Shown: in pieces, positions 16,806-24,413 of the stretch
How the letters are laid out: every line of letters starts with the position of its first letter
Numbering within the stretch: the stretch's first letter is position 1
Source: Desulfobacteraceae bacterium
GTDB taxonomy: Bacteria; Desulfobacterota; Desulfobacteria; Desulfobacterales; Desulfobacteraceae
Reading direction: 5' to 3'
NCBI GenBank assembly: GCA_016743945.1
Contig: JADGFI010000018.1
Span: forward strand, 40,433 to 104,432
DNA: 64,000 nucleotides
Translations under genes and position numbers: made by a program
Notes under the pieces: model-generated
Databases searched by the model: none
What the model was told of the DNA's origin: nothing
The model's input: only the letters and a program-made list of their open reading frames with translations

Positions 16806-17473
16806 AAATGATCGGGGTCATGCTAGGTGTTCTGACTTTTTTTCTCGGCCAGGCATTGGGGAAGGCACCCCTTACAAAACCTTCGGGACAGCTTGTTAAC
16901 GGGTTCAGGGTGTTGTCGGTCAACAAGTCCGATGGATTGCCGGAATGGACTGTTTTCCGGGGGGATTATATAAAATTTAGTCTCGGGCACGGCATGAAGG
17001 ACCCGGTTCTCTCTATTCCGTCCCTGTCCATTGAAAAATCCTTGGTTTCCGACCTTGCAAAGGCCCCGTATTTTAAGATGAAAAAAGTCGGGAGTTTCGA
17101 TTTTTTTATAGGGTCTCTTGTCGGTATCCTCAAGGTTGTCGAATACAATCAGGTTAATTACCAAGCCGTTTCCACCCAACAGGCACAGCAAGTGATTGAT
17201 TTATTCAATCCCATGATTTTGGATGTCAGAACGCCCAGAGAATATGCAAGGGGGCACCTTGAAAATTCAGTTTTGATACCGGTTCAACGGCTGCAGTCCC
17301 GCATGGATGAGTTGGCAGCGTTTTCCGATGAGCCCATTCTGATTTATTGTGCCACGGGAAATCGCAGTACGGTTGCGTCTAAACTTCTTATTGATAAAGG
17401 CTTTACCCGGATTTTTAATCTGCGCCATGGTATTAAGGACTGGGCTAAAAAAAAGTATCCCATTGTCAAATGA
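16790..17473 (+). CDS. secreted rhodanese-like protein with N-terminal beta domain
   Basis: 227 residues. The start at 16790 has GGAG six bases upstream and begins a signal peptide (MIGVMLGVLTFFLGQALGKA). Residues about 30-125 form a beta-rich domain (FRVLSVNKSDGLPEWTVFRG, PSLSIEKSL) that resembles a cupredoxin-like fold, but no clear copper ligand set is visible. The C-terminal rhodanese domain has MILDVRTPREYARGHLENS and the active-site loop IYCATGNRS with a normal Cys. It probably moves sulfane sulfur in the periplasm. Its 5' end is duplicated as a stub after trmL. Confidence 0.8.
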   Translation: MVKQFKMIGVMLGVLTFFLGQALGKAPLTKPSGQLVNGFRVLSVNKSDGLPEWTVFRGDYIKFSLGHGMKDPVLSIPSLSIEKSLVSDLAKAPYFKMKKVGSFDFFIGSLVGILKVVEYNQVNYQAVSTQQAQQVIDLFNPMILDVRTPREYARGHLENSVLIPVQRLQSRMDELAAFSDEPILIYCATGNRSTVASKLLIDKGFTRIFNLRHGIKDWAKKKYPIVK

Positions 17474-17657
17474 TCCCATTTTCAAGTGATCTGGGCTGTG
17501 AGCGCACCAGGAGAACTGTTGCACTTCTTCACCGCGGCTCAGGTAAAAATATATGGGGCTGTAAGGGGTGTGGCATACTTCCTGCTTTGTTAGGTCTCAG
17601 ATGTTTTTGAGTCTCACCAGAACGAATCTTTTAACCTGAATATTAAGAGAGGGAAGG

Positions 17658-18098
17658 ATGAAAAAAGTATTGATTGCGTACACGAGCAGAGCCGGAACTA
17701 CTGATAAAATGGCCAATTACCTGGCTGAGGGTGTCAGAATAGCTGGAAATGAAACCACAGTGGTCAAAATTTCATCCATAAAAAAAGAGACAGATCTGTC
17801 CGGATATGACGGGTATCTTTTTGGATGTCCCACCTACCATAAGGACATGACCGGCGGAATGAAACAATTTCTTTTTTTAGCCGCAAGCGCCAACTTAACC
17901 GGAAAAATGGGCGGGGCTTTTGGATCACATACCCATAGCGGCGAAGCAGCCCCCATGATTTTTGAAACCATGCAGCATGTATTTAAAATGGACGTGACAG
18001 ATCTTGGGCCTTTAAATCTGACAGAAGAGATGATGGGAACAGATGAAGGGACCCGTGCCTGTCAACAATATGCAACGGCACTGTGTGGAAAATTTTAG
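17658..18098 (+). CDS. flavodoxin family protein
   Basis: 146 residues, standard flavodoxin length. It opens KVLIAYTSRAGTTDKMANYL with the FMN phosphate loop TSRAGTT, followed by GYLFGCPTYHKDMTGGMKQF and GAFGSHTHSGEAAPM. It is an FMN-binding low-potential electron carrier or a small NAD(P)H-type partner. A purine-rich GAGAGGGAAGG ribosome site sits before the ATG. It lies between the rhodanese and the rubredoxin block and has its own terminator, so it is probably a single-gene unit. Confidence 0.87.
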   Translation: MKKVLIAYTSRAGTTDKMANYLAEGVRIAGNETTVVKISSIKKETDLSGYDGYLFGCPTYHKDMTGGMKQFLFLAASANLTGKMGGAFGSHTHSGEAAPMIFETMQHVFKMDVTDLGPLNLTEEMMGTDEGTRACQQYATALCGKF

Positions 18099-18160
18099 GG
18101 GTGGATATCCTTAAAGACGAAGGTGTCTCAACGATAAAATAGTTGGTTTTTTGAACAAAT

Positions 18161-18210
18161 ATCCCCCGGATGCGCCGTTGCGGTCTGCCTCCGGGGGATA
18201 ATTATTTTTT
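18161..18210 (+). terminator. intrinsic terminator after the flavodoxin gene
   Basis: ATCCCCCGGA pairs with TCCGGGGGAT around a 19-base loop, followed by AATTATTTTTT. It separates the flavodoxin gene from the redox operon that starts at 18504. Confidence 0.85.
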
Positions 18211-18433
18211 CAGGTAGTAATTGGGTTTGCCTGATTATAGATTTGTGCTATGGTAATAATAGTGATTGTCTTGCAGTTATAGCACCTTGTTATATTCTTA
18301 AGTTAAGATGGAAACTTTTTAAAAAATCGTTGTCCGTCAATTCTACAAAAAGTGCTGTAAAAGAGTTTACTCTGGGTCATCATCCAAGAAACCCCAGGAA
18401 ATATCAATATGAAAATAGTGATAAAGATAGATG

Positions 18434-18468
18434 GCACGATATTTGATTGTATATCTTGATGATCGTGC
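18434..18468 (+). promoter_or_regulatory. inverted repeat upstream of the redox operon
   Basis: GCACGAT and ATCGTGC form 7-bp arms separated by 21 AT-rich bases, ending 35 bp before the first gene of the operon. This could be an operator or an mRNA leader hairpin. The rest of 18211-18503 shows no gene that I can support. Confidence 0.35.
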
Positions 18469-18503
18469 AAGTAACCTCCAAACAATAAATAAGGAGACAG
18501 ATC

Positions 18504-18668
18504 ATGGTAAGTTGGATATGTGATAAATGCGGTTACAACCTGGAAGCCGACACACCACCGGAACAATGTCCGTCCTGTAAAAAAGAGTGTTCCTTTGTGG
18601 ACAACTCCTGTTATACCCCCGATTGTGCCGGTACACCAAATGATCCGAGAATAACCGGAAAAGAATAA
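18504..18668 (+). CDS. small rubredoxin-like zinc/iron protein, 54 residues
   Basis: A short gene beginning MVSWICDKCGYNLEADTPPE, with AAGGAG ahead of the ATG. CDKCG and CPSCKKEC give a rubredoxin/rubrerythrin-tail type four-Cys site; a further C-x4-C (SCYTPDC) lies near the end. The first half matches the rubredoxin-like domains that follow rubrerythrins (ICDKCGY, PEQCPSC). It probably binds Fe or Zn with four Cys and acts as an electron carrier. It is the first gene of the block that continues to the rubrerythrin at 24366. Confidence 0.8.
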   Translation: MVSWICDKCGYNLEADTPPEQCPSCKKECSFVDNSCYTPDCAGTPNDPRITGKE

Positions 18669-18683
18669 GCAAAGGAGAAAATC

Positions 18684-18872
18684 ATGGGCAAAAAAAAATA
18701 CAGAATTAAAACCTCCTGTCCCCAGTGTGGCTGCGGTGGCGAAGCAGAAATGTCCGAAGAAGAACTTAAAGAAAAATATGGAGATCTCCCCAATATTCAC
18801 TTGGAATGCCATGAATGTATGATGGTCATGGACGCCGATGTGACAGAAGATGACGGGACTCTTGAATCTTGA
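18684..18872 (+). CDS. small Cys-rich protein, zinc-ribbon-like
   Basis: 62 residues with CPQCGCGG near the start and CHECMM in the second half, separated by an acidic helix (MSEEELKEKYGDL). Two CxxC pairs suggest a zinc ribbon or a small iron site. AAAGGAG precedes the ATG and the previous gene ends 15 bp upstream. I do not recognise a named family. Its place between two rubredoxin-like genes points to a redox or metal role. Confidence 0.75.
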   Translation: MGKKKYRIKTSCPQCGCGGEAEMSEEELKEKYGDLPNIHLECHECMMVMDADVTEDDGTLES

Positions 18873-18963
18873 TGAAACACGTTTAGGACACTTGTGTCTC
18901 CCCCGATTCATTGCGGGGTCATAAACACCAGATTGATAATTATTGAATGGAGTAAGGAAAAAA

Positions 18964-19143
18964 ATGGCCGAACCAAAAGAAATGTATCAGTGTCAAACAA
19001 CCAATTGCGGCTTTATCTATGATCCGGATCGGGGGGACAGGAAGGGTAAAATTAAAAAAGGGATTCAATTTGAAGATCTGCCCGAAGACTGGAAATGCCC
19101 GGTTTGCGGTGCCACGATCAAGGCATTCAAATGCCTTGGTTAG
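18964..19143 (+). CDS. rubredoxin with C-x4-C first metal loop
   Basis: 59 residues from the ATG at 18964, which has AAGGA seven bases upstream; a longer frame from 18943 lacks such a site. The second loop is the usual WKCPVCGA. The first loop is CQTTNCG, with four residues between the Cys instead of two, as in the type II rubredoxins known from Desulfovibrio desulfuricans. A single Fe(Cys)4 centre would carry electrons to the rubrerythrin or ferritin-like domains encoded downstream. Confidence 0.88.
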   Translation: MAEPKEMYQCQTTNCGFIYDPDRGDRKGKIKKGIQFEDLPEDWKCPVCGATIKAFKCLG

Positions 19144-19256
19144 GGTGTCCCAAATTTAATAGTATAGGAAATTGCATTTAGCCGTTGGCTAACAGCTAAT
19201 GCCTAAATGCTAAAAGTCCGTGCGATAGCGCTCGTTTAAATGAAAAGGAAAATACC

Positions 19257-20090
19257 ATGAAATGGTTGCAGTTTTTGACGCCGGTACGTTCCATTGATTT
19301 TAAGGAAACCCATGAGATGATTGCCGGTGTAAGGTCAGGTGAGATCATTCTTTTGGATGTGCGCCAGCCAAATGAATATAAACTCAGCCATATTCCCGGG
19401 GCCACCCTCATCCCCTTGCCCGAGTTGTCCAATCGGCTTGGTGAAATTGATCCGCAAAAGCCAATTCTTGTTTATTGAGCCGTTGGCGGGCGCAGCCGTG
19501 TTGCTGCCCAGATGCTGGCCGGTAAAGGGTTTAAACAGGTGTACAATGTGTCCGGCGGTATCAAAGCCTGGCAGACTAAAACGGCTGTGGGCGCCCAGGA
19601 TATCGGGATGGAGCTGTTTTCCGGCAAAGAATCTCCCGGCGATATCCTTAAGGTGGCTTACTCCCTTGAACAGGGTCTCCAGGAATTTTATATTTCCATG
19701 GAAAGAAAAGCCGCAGACAGCCGGGTGAAGTCCTTGTTTTCAAAATTATCGAAAATCGAAATAAAACATCAGCTTTCCCTATTAAACGCTTTTAACGGGT
19801 TAGACCAGGAGGATCCGGTTACCCGGGAAGAATTTGAAGCCATGGTGGGAAAAAAAGCCGTGGAAGGGGGGCTGACCACAGACCAGTATCTTGACCTTTT
19901 TGATCCGGATCTGGGGTCTGAAATAGAGGTAATCTCCCTTGCCATGTCCATTGAAGCCCAGGCCCTGGACCTTTACCAGCGGGTGGGAGCTCGTCTGACT
20001 CAGCCCGAGGCCCGGGATATCATCCATAAAATTGCCGATGAGGAAAAAAGTCATTTGGCAAGCCTAGGCAAATTGATGGATGAACTGTAA
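19257..20090 (+). CDS. probable selenoprotein: rhodanese domain (Sec at active site) fused to ferritin-like domain
   Basis: One frame of 278 codons interrupted only by TGA at 19476-19478 (codon 74). Residues 1-115 are a rhodanese domain: ILLDVRQPNEYKLSHIPGA, then PILVY-TGA-AVGGRSRVAAQML. In the family this loop reads VYC-x-x-G-x-RS, so TGA replaces exactly the catalytic Cys; the paralogue at 16790 has IYCATGNRS. The frame continues after TGA for about 200 codons into a rubrerythrin/ferritin-like domain with ISMERKA, EIKHQL, SIEAQALDLY and DEEKSHLASL, giving the diiron Glu/His ligands. A hairpin with a GU loop follows TGA at SECIS distance. Read as Sec, the protein is a sulfur or peroxide-handling enzyme. 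The alternative is a recent nonsense mutation or sequencing error. Confidence 0.8.
19488..19509 (+). promoter_or_regulatory. bacterial SECIS-like hairpin downstream of TGA
   Basis: GGG (19488-19490) pairs with CCC (19507-19509) and CAGC (19493-19496) pairs with GCTG (19503-19506), with CG bulged and the apical loop CGUGUU. Eighteen bases separate TGA from the loop, and G is the second loop base followed by U. This fits the known description of bacterial SECIS elements bound by SelB. Confidence 0.6.
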
Positions 20091-20117
20091 ACTTGATTTC
20101 ATGGGGGAAACTGCAAC

Positions 20118-21236
20118 GTGAGAAAACATCTTGTGCTTGTCGGGGGGGGGCATGCCCACATGGTCACCCTGGAAAATATCAGTCAATTTGTTGAACGAGG
20201 ATACAAGGTCACCGTGATTGCCCCGTCTTTTTTCCACTATTATTCGGGCATGGGACCGGGCATGCTGGGCAATACCTATGCCCCACAAGACATCCGATTC
20301 GCCACAAAGCAGGTGGTGACAAAGCAGGGGGGGGTCTTTGTAAAGGACCGGGTGGTCCGTATCGATCCGGATAAAAAATTGGTCTTTACAAAGACAGGTC
20401 ATCAGTTTTCCTATGATGTGCTTTCCTTTAATGCCGGTAGCTATGTGCCCATGGCATCCGCTCCTGAAGACTCGGAGACCATTTATCCTGTTAAACCCAT
20501 TGAACGGCTCATGGAAGCATCTGAAAAACTCAAATTGATGTTTATAAAAAAAAAATGCACCATCAGTGTGGTGGGGGGCGGTCCCTCATCGGCGGAGGTG
20601 GCCGGCAACGTCTGGCAGCTGGCCCGGCAGGCAAAGGGGTATCTGCCAAAAATTCAGATTTTTGCCGGGAAAAAATTTATGGCACGGTTTCCCGATACCA
20701 TTCGACAGCGAATTCTTTCTGTTTTTCGACGAAGAGATATCGAGGTTATTGAAGCAGGATATGTAAAAGCCGTGGGAAAGGACAAAATTACCCTGGAAAC
20801 CGGGGCGGTCTTTGATACGGATTTTGTCTTCATGGCTCTGGGGGTAAAGCCCTCTACCCTTTTTGAAGCGTCTGGTCTGCCCATGGGTCCTGATAAGGGC
20901 CTTCGGGTCAATCAATATCTCCAAAGTGTGGCATACCCACAAATTTTTGGTGGCGGGGATTGTATTTATTTTGAAAACCAGCCCCTGGACAAGGTGGGGG
21001 TCTATGCGGTTCGGCAAAATCCCGTGCTGCTCCACAATTTTATGGCAAGTTTGGAGGGAAGGGACCTTGAACCCTTTGATCCCGGGCCGGATTATCTGTT
21101 GATTTTTAATCTGGGCGGGAAAACAGGGATTTTGCGGAAAAAGAAATTTGTATTTGGCGGCAGGCTGGCCTTCATGATCAAGGATTATATTGATCAAAAA
21201 TTTATCCGGCGATTCCAGGCCATTGAGAAAATTTAA
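20118..21236 (+). CDS. FAD/NAD(P)H pyridine-nucleotide oxidoreductase of the SelD-associated type
   Basis: 372 residues starting with GTG (GGGGGA upstream). The N-terminal LVLVGGGHAHMVTLENI is the mark of the group in which this module is fused in front of selenophosphate synthetase SelD in some bacteria; free-standing members also exist. A second dinucleotide site, ISVVGGGPSSAEVAGNVW, is near residue 150, and GGDCIYFENQPLDKVGVYAVRQNP closes the FAD site. Overall it resembles NDH-2 and sulfide:quinone reductases. It has no CxxC redox disulfide. It starts 27 bp after the rhodanese/ferritin gene, so it may supply electrons to, or act on selenide or sulfide with, that protein (inference). Confidence 0.82.
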   Translation: MRKHLVLVGGGHAHMVTLENISQFVERGYKVTVIAPSFFHYYSGMGPGMLGNTYAPQDIRFATKQVVTKQGGVFVKDRVVRIDPDKKLVFTKTGHQFSYDVLSFNAGSYVPMASAPEDSETIYPVKPIERLMEASEKLKLMFIKKKCTISVVGGGPSSAEVAGNVWQLARQAKGYLPKIQIFAGKKFMARFPDTIRQRILSVFRRRDIEVIEAGYVKAVGKDKITLETGAVFDTDFVFMALGVKPSTLFEASGLPMGPDKGLRVNQYLQSVAYPQIFGGGDCIYFENQPLDKVGVYAVRQNPVLLHNFMASLEGRDLEPFDPGPDYLLIFNLGGKTGILRKKKFVFGGRLAFMIKDYIDQKFIRRFQAIEKI

Positions 21237-21290
21237 TACCCTAACTGTTCATGACACGCGAGTGTCTGCCCGGGAAAAAGGAACCCAATA

Positions 21291-23513
21291 ATGAAAAATA
21301 GTCCTAGGGTTAAACTTATACTTGGGGCTGGAATACTGATTCTGGTCGGTCTTTTTTTTGTATTTGATCTGGGTCGGTATTTTTCCCTGGCAACCCTTAA
21401 AAATGAATTGGATCTGTTTCGAGAGTATTACCAGGAAAATAAGGGATTGGCCATTGGGGTTTATATGGTGATCTATATTTTTATGACGGCCCTGTCCCTG
21501 CCCGGCGCAATGGTCTTGACCCTTGCCGGCGGTGCGGTGTTTGGACTTTTTGCCGGCGTGGTGATTGTTTCCTTTGCCAGCACCATTGGCGCGACCCTGG
21601 CATTTTTATTTTCCCGGTATATGTTCAGGGACTGGGTCCAGGGTAAATTTTCAGCCAAAATTAATGCCGTTAATGAGGGAATCAAGAAAGAAGGGGGGAG
21701 CTACCTGTTTACCCTGAGGCTTGTGCCGGTGTTTCCTTTTTTTATCATTAATCTGGTTATGGGACTGACCCCTATTTCCACGGGTCTGTTTTACCTGGTT
21801 TCCCAGATTGGTATGCTGCCGGGCACCTTTGTTTACATTAATGCCGGTACCCAGTTGGCAAAGATTGACACTTTGGGGGGAATTTTATCCCCCAATGTTT
21901 TGTTTGCCTTTATTTTGCTGGGCCTTTTCCCCCTCATTGCCAAAAAAATAATGGGCTGGGTGAAAACAAAAAAAATCTATGCAGGGTTTTCAAAACCCCA
22001 ACGCTTTGATTACAATCTGGTGGTGATCGGGGCGGGTGCCGCAGGCCTTGTCTCCTCTTATATTGCATCTGCGGTGAAAGCCAAAGTTGCGCTGATCGAA
22101 GAACATAAGATGGGGGGCGATTGTCTGAACACAGGCTGTGTCCCTAGTAAGGCCCTGATTGCAAGCAGCAAGGTTTTGTCCCAGGCGGCACGCGCTAAAG
22201 AATTTGGCTTCGACCATGCCAACATTTCATTTGATTTTGCAAGGGTGATGGATCGGGTACACGCCATTGTGAAAAAGGTGGCTCCCCACGACTCTGTGGA
22301 AAGGTATACCCGTCTTGGGGTTACCTGTATAAAGGGCCGGGCAACCATTTTATCTCCCTATGAGGTCCAGGTTAAGGGGGCGGATGGAGATCAAGTGCTC
22401 ACCACTAAAAATATTATTGTGGCCACGGGAGCCCGACCCATGATTCCTCAATTAAAGGGGATTGAAACGGTTTCCTACCTGACCTCGGACACCATCTGGG
22501 ATATCCGCACCCTTCCAAAACGCCTGGTGGTTTTGGGGGGCGGTCCCATTGGGTGTGAATTGGCCCAGGCTTTTGTACGGTTGGGGTCGAAGGTGACCCT
22601 GGTTCACCGGGGCCCACGGATTATGAAAAAAGAAGATCCGGATGCGGTCAGGGTTGTTATGGAAAAATTTCGTGCCGAGGGGATGGATCTGCGTTTCGAC
22701 CACGGGGCCAGGGAGATTCGGGTCAATGGAGGGGAAAAATTTCTTGTTTGCGATACCCCAAACAGGGACCCAGGGAACCAGGGCAATAATCAAGACCAAA
22801 ACAGGCAAGACGATCAAAATAAGCAAGACAGGGAGGTGTTGATCCCTTTTGACCAGATCCTGGTGGCTCTGGGGCGTGTTCCCAATGTGAGCGGATTTGG
22901 GCTTGAGGCCCTTGGCGTGACCCTGGGCCCTGGGGGGCACATTGAAACCAACGGGTTTTTACAGACCAATTACCCCAATATTTTTTGCTGCGGGGATGTC
23001 CATGGCCGATACCAGTTTACCCACACGGCTGCCCATGAATCCTGGTATGCCGCTGTAAATGCCCTGTTTGGAAGGGTTAAAAAATTTGGAGTAGATTATT
23101 CAGTGATCCCCTGGGCCACCTATACAGATCCTGAGGTTGCACGGGTGGGGATCAATGAGCAGGAGGCAAAAGCCGCGGGGATCGATTATGAAATGGTGAG
23201 CTATGGGATAGAGGACCTTGACCGTGCAATGGCAGAGTCTCAATCCCATGGGTTTGTAAAAGTGCTGACCATCCCGGGCAAGGATAAAATTCTCGGGGTG
23301 ACCATTGTGGGGCACAATGGCCCAGAGATTATTGCTGAGTTTGTACTTGCCATGAAACATGGTATCGGGCTAAATAAGATATTGGGAACGATTCATATTT
23401 ATCCCACCATGGCAGAGGCAAATAAGTATGCAGCAGGCCTGTGGAAAAAGCGACATGCCCCGAAACGCGTGTTGGCATGGGCGGAAAAATTCCACCTTTG
23501 GATGCGCAACTAA
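21291..23513 (+). CDS. TVP38/TMEM64 membrane domain fused to flavin disulfide reductase
   Basis: 740 residues. Residues 1-225 form a membrane domain of the TVP38/DedA (VTT) type with several helices, including YIFMTALSLPGAMVLTLAGGAVFG and a FRLVP-like LRLVPVFPFF. From about 235 the protein is a class I flavin disulfide reductase similar to mercuric reductase and lipoamide dehydrogenase: VVIGAGAAGLVSS, redox pair CLNTGC in GGDCLNTGCVPSK, VVLGGGPIGCELAQAF, FCCGDV, and a dimerisation domain ending GTIHIYPTMAEANKYAAG. An Asn/Gln/Asp-rich insertion sits near residues 490-515. Such fusions would tie thiol or metal reduction to the membrane. The substrate is unknown. Confidence 0.87.
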   Translation: MKNSPRVKLILGAGILILVGLFFVFDLGRYFSLATLKNELDLFREYYQENKGLAIGVYMVIYIFMTALSLPGAMVLTLAGGAVFGLFAGVVIVSFASTIGATLAFLFSRYMFRDWVQGKFSAKINAVNEGIKKEGGSYLFTLRLVPVFPFFIINLVMGLTPISTGLFYLVSQIGMLPGTFVYINAGTQLAKIDTLGGILSPNVLFAFILLGLFPLIAKKIMGWVKTKKIYAGFSKPQRFDYNLVVIGAGAAGLVSSYIASAVKAKVALIEEHKMGGDCLNTGCVPSKALIASSKVLSQAARAKEFGFDHANISFDFARVMDRVHAIVKKVAPHDSVERYTRLGVTCIKGRATILSPYEVQVKGADGDQVLTTKNIIVATGARPMIPQLKGIETVSYLTSDTIWDIRTLPKRLVVLGGGPIGCELAQAFVRLGSKVTLVHRGPRIMKKEDPDAVRVVMEKFRAEGMDLRFDHGAREIRVNGGEKFLVCDTPNRDPGNQGNNQDQNRQDDQNKQDREVLIPFDQILVALGRVPNVSGFGLEALGVTLGPGGHIETNGFLQTNYPNIFCCGDVHGRYQFTHTAAHESWYAAVNALFGRVKKFGVDYSVIPWATYTDPEVARVGINEQEAKAAGIDYEMVSYGIEDLDRAMAESQSHGFVKVLTIPGKDKILGVTIVGHNGPEIIAEFVLAMKHGIGLNKILGTIHIYPTMAEANKYAAGLWKKRHAPKRVLAWAEKFHLWMRN

Positions 23514-23550
23514 AACGTTTTTATTAATCACTTAAAGGAGAAAAAGTCAG

Positions 23551-23742
23551 ATGAAAGTAACCATCAGCAAACAGTGCATGGGTGATAGAAATTGTAACGA
23601 TCTTTGTCCCGAAGTGTTCAAATATGATGAAGACCAGCTTCTTTCCACCATTCAAATTGATCCCATTCCAGATCACCTGAAGGATATTGTCCGTCGGGCA
23701 GCAACGGAATGCGGTGCAGATGCCATTACCATTGAAGAGTAA
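23551..23742 (+). CDS. single-cluster ferredoxin with Asp-type ligand motif
   Basis: 63 residues, similar in length and pattern to archaeal and Thermotoga one-cluster ferredoxins. The cluster motif reads C9-M-G-D12-R-N-C15-N-D-L-C19-P, and C53 lies in TECGADAITIEE. Position 12 is Asp where most ferredoxins have Cys, as in the Pyrococcus furiosus protein, whose cluster switches between 3Fe and 4Fe forms. Cys19 matches the Pyrococcus disulfide Cys, but its partner is missing here. AAAGGAG precedes the ATG. It is likely the electron donor for the rubrerythrin or reductase in the same operon. Confidence 0.87.
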   Translation: MKVTISKQCMGDRNCNDLCPEVFKYDEDQLLSTIQIDPIPDHLKDIVRRAATECGADAITIEE

Positions 23743-23774
23743 ATAAGTAGAGTAAATAAATAGAGTAAATCTCT
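23736..23774 (+). repeat. three 13-bp tandem repeats across the ferredoxin stop codon
   Basis: AGAGTAAATAAGT, AGAGTAAATAAAT and AGAGTAAATCTCT follow one another. The first unit contains the ferredoxin TAA. The array fills most of the gap to the rubrerythrin gene. Confidence 0.75.
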
Positions 23775-23790
23775 ATAATAGAGGGTACCC

Positions 23791-24366
23791 ATGGGTAAAT
23801 TCAGGGATAGTCAGACGGCCATAAACCTTCATACTTCATTTGCAGCAGAGGCCCAGGCCAGAACACGGTATAATTTTTTTGCCAACAAGGCCAGGGAAGA
23901 AGGGTTTATCCAGATTGCAAAAATATTTGATGAAACCGCGGACCAGGAATTTGAACATGCTCTGCGATTTTTTAAGTTTTTTAACGGGGGGGAACTGCCC
24001 ATTAACTGGTCTTTCCCCACGGGGGTCATACAAGGCACCCATGCCAATCTGTTGTCGGCAGCAGCCCTTGAGCACTATGTCGGTTTCGACATGTATGCCA
24101 AGTTTGCAAAGACCGCCCAGGATGAAGGGTATCAACGGGCAGTGGATACCTTTCATGCCATTATCGTATCTGAACAGCACCATGAAAAACTATATCTGCA
24201 TCTGGCGGATAATATGGCTTCGGGCAGAAGTTTTTGCCGGGACGAGGAAACAACCTGGCGTTGTCTGAGTTGCGGATATATTCACACGGGAAAGGATGCA
24301 CCGGATAAATGTCCTGGTTGTGTGAAGCCTGTGGGTTATTTTGAGTTATTGTGTGAAAATTATTAA
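23791..24366 (+). CDS. rubrerythrin
   Basis: 191 residues in the classical order: a diiron four-helix bundle (FAAEAQARTRYNFFANKA, EFEHALRFFKFF, AAALEHYVGFDMY, SEQHHEKLYLHL) and a C-terminal rubredoxin domain with CLSCGYIHTGKDAPDKCPGC. It reduces hydrogen peroxide to water with electrons passed through the rubredoxin centre, protecting the cytoplasm of anaerobes. The upstream ferredoxin and rubredoxin genes are plausible donors. It ends the operon before a hairpin. The spacing and motif set are complete, so it should be functional. Confidence 0.93.
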   Translation: MGKFRDSQTAINLHTSFAAEAQARTRYNFFANKAREEGFIQIAKIFDETADQEFEHALRFFKFFNGGELPINWSFPTGVIQGTHANLLSAAALEHYVGFDMYAKFAKTAQDEGYQRAVDTFHAIIVSEQHHEKLYLHLADNMASGRSFCRDEETTWRCLSCGYIHTGKDAPDKCPGCVKPVGYFELLCENY

Positions 24367-24372
24367 TATACA

Positions 24373-24413
24373 CCCCCCTTAAAAAAAAAGAGACATAAAT
24401 GTCTCTTTGGGGG
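24373..24413 (+). terminator. hairpin after the rubrerythrin gene
   Basis: GAGACAT and ATGTCTC form a tight stem, extended by flanking A/T runs and a CCCCCC/GGGGG outer pairing. It follows the stop by a few bases. There is only a short T run, so termination efficiency is uncertain. Confidence 0.5.

Noticed and set aside
19479..20090. Separate ferritin-like gene starting at the ATG at 19512
   Set aside because: The frame before this ATG carries the second half of the rhodanese active-site loop, so splitting the gene would leave two broken rhodanese pieces; no ribosome site is seen near 19512.
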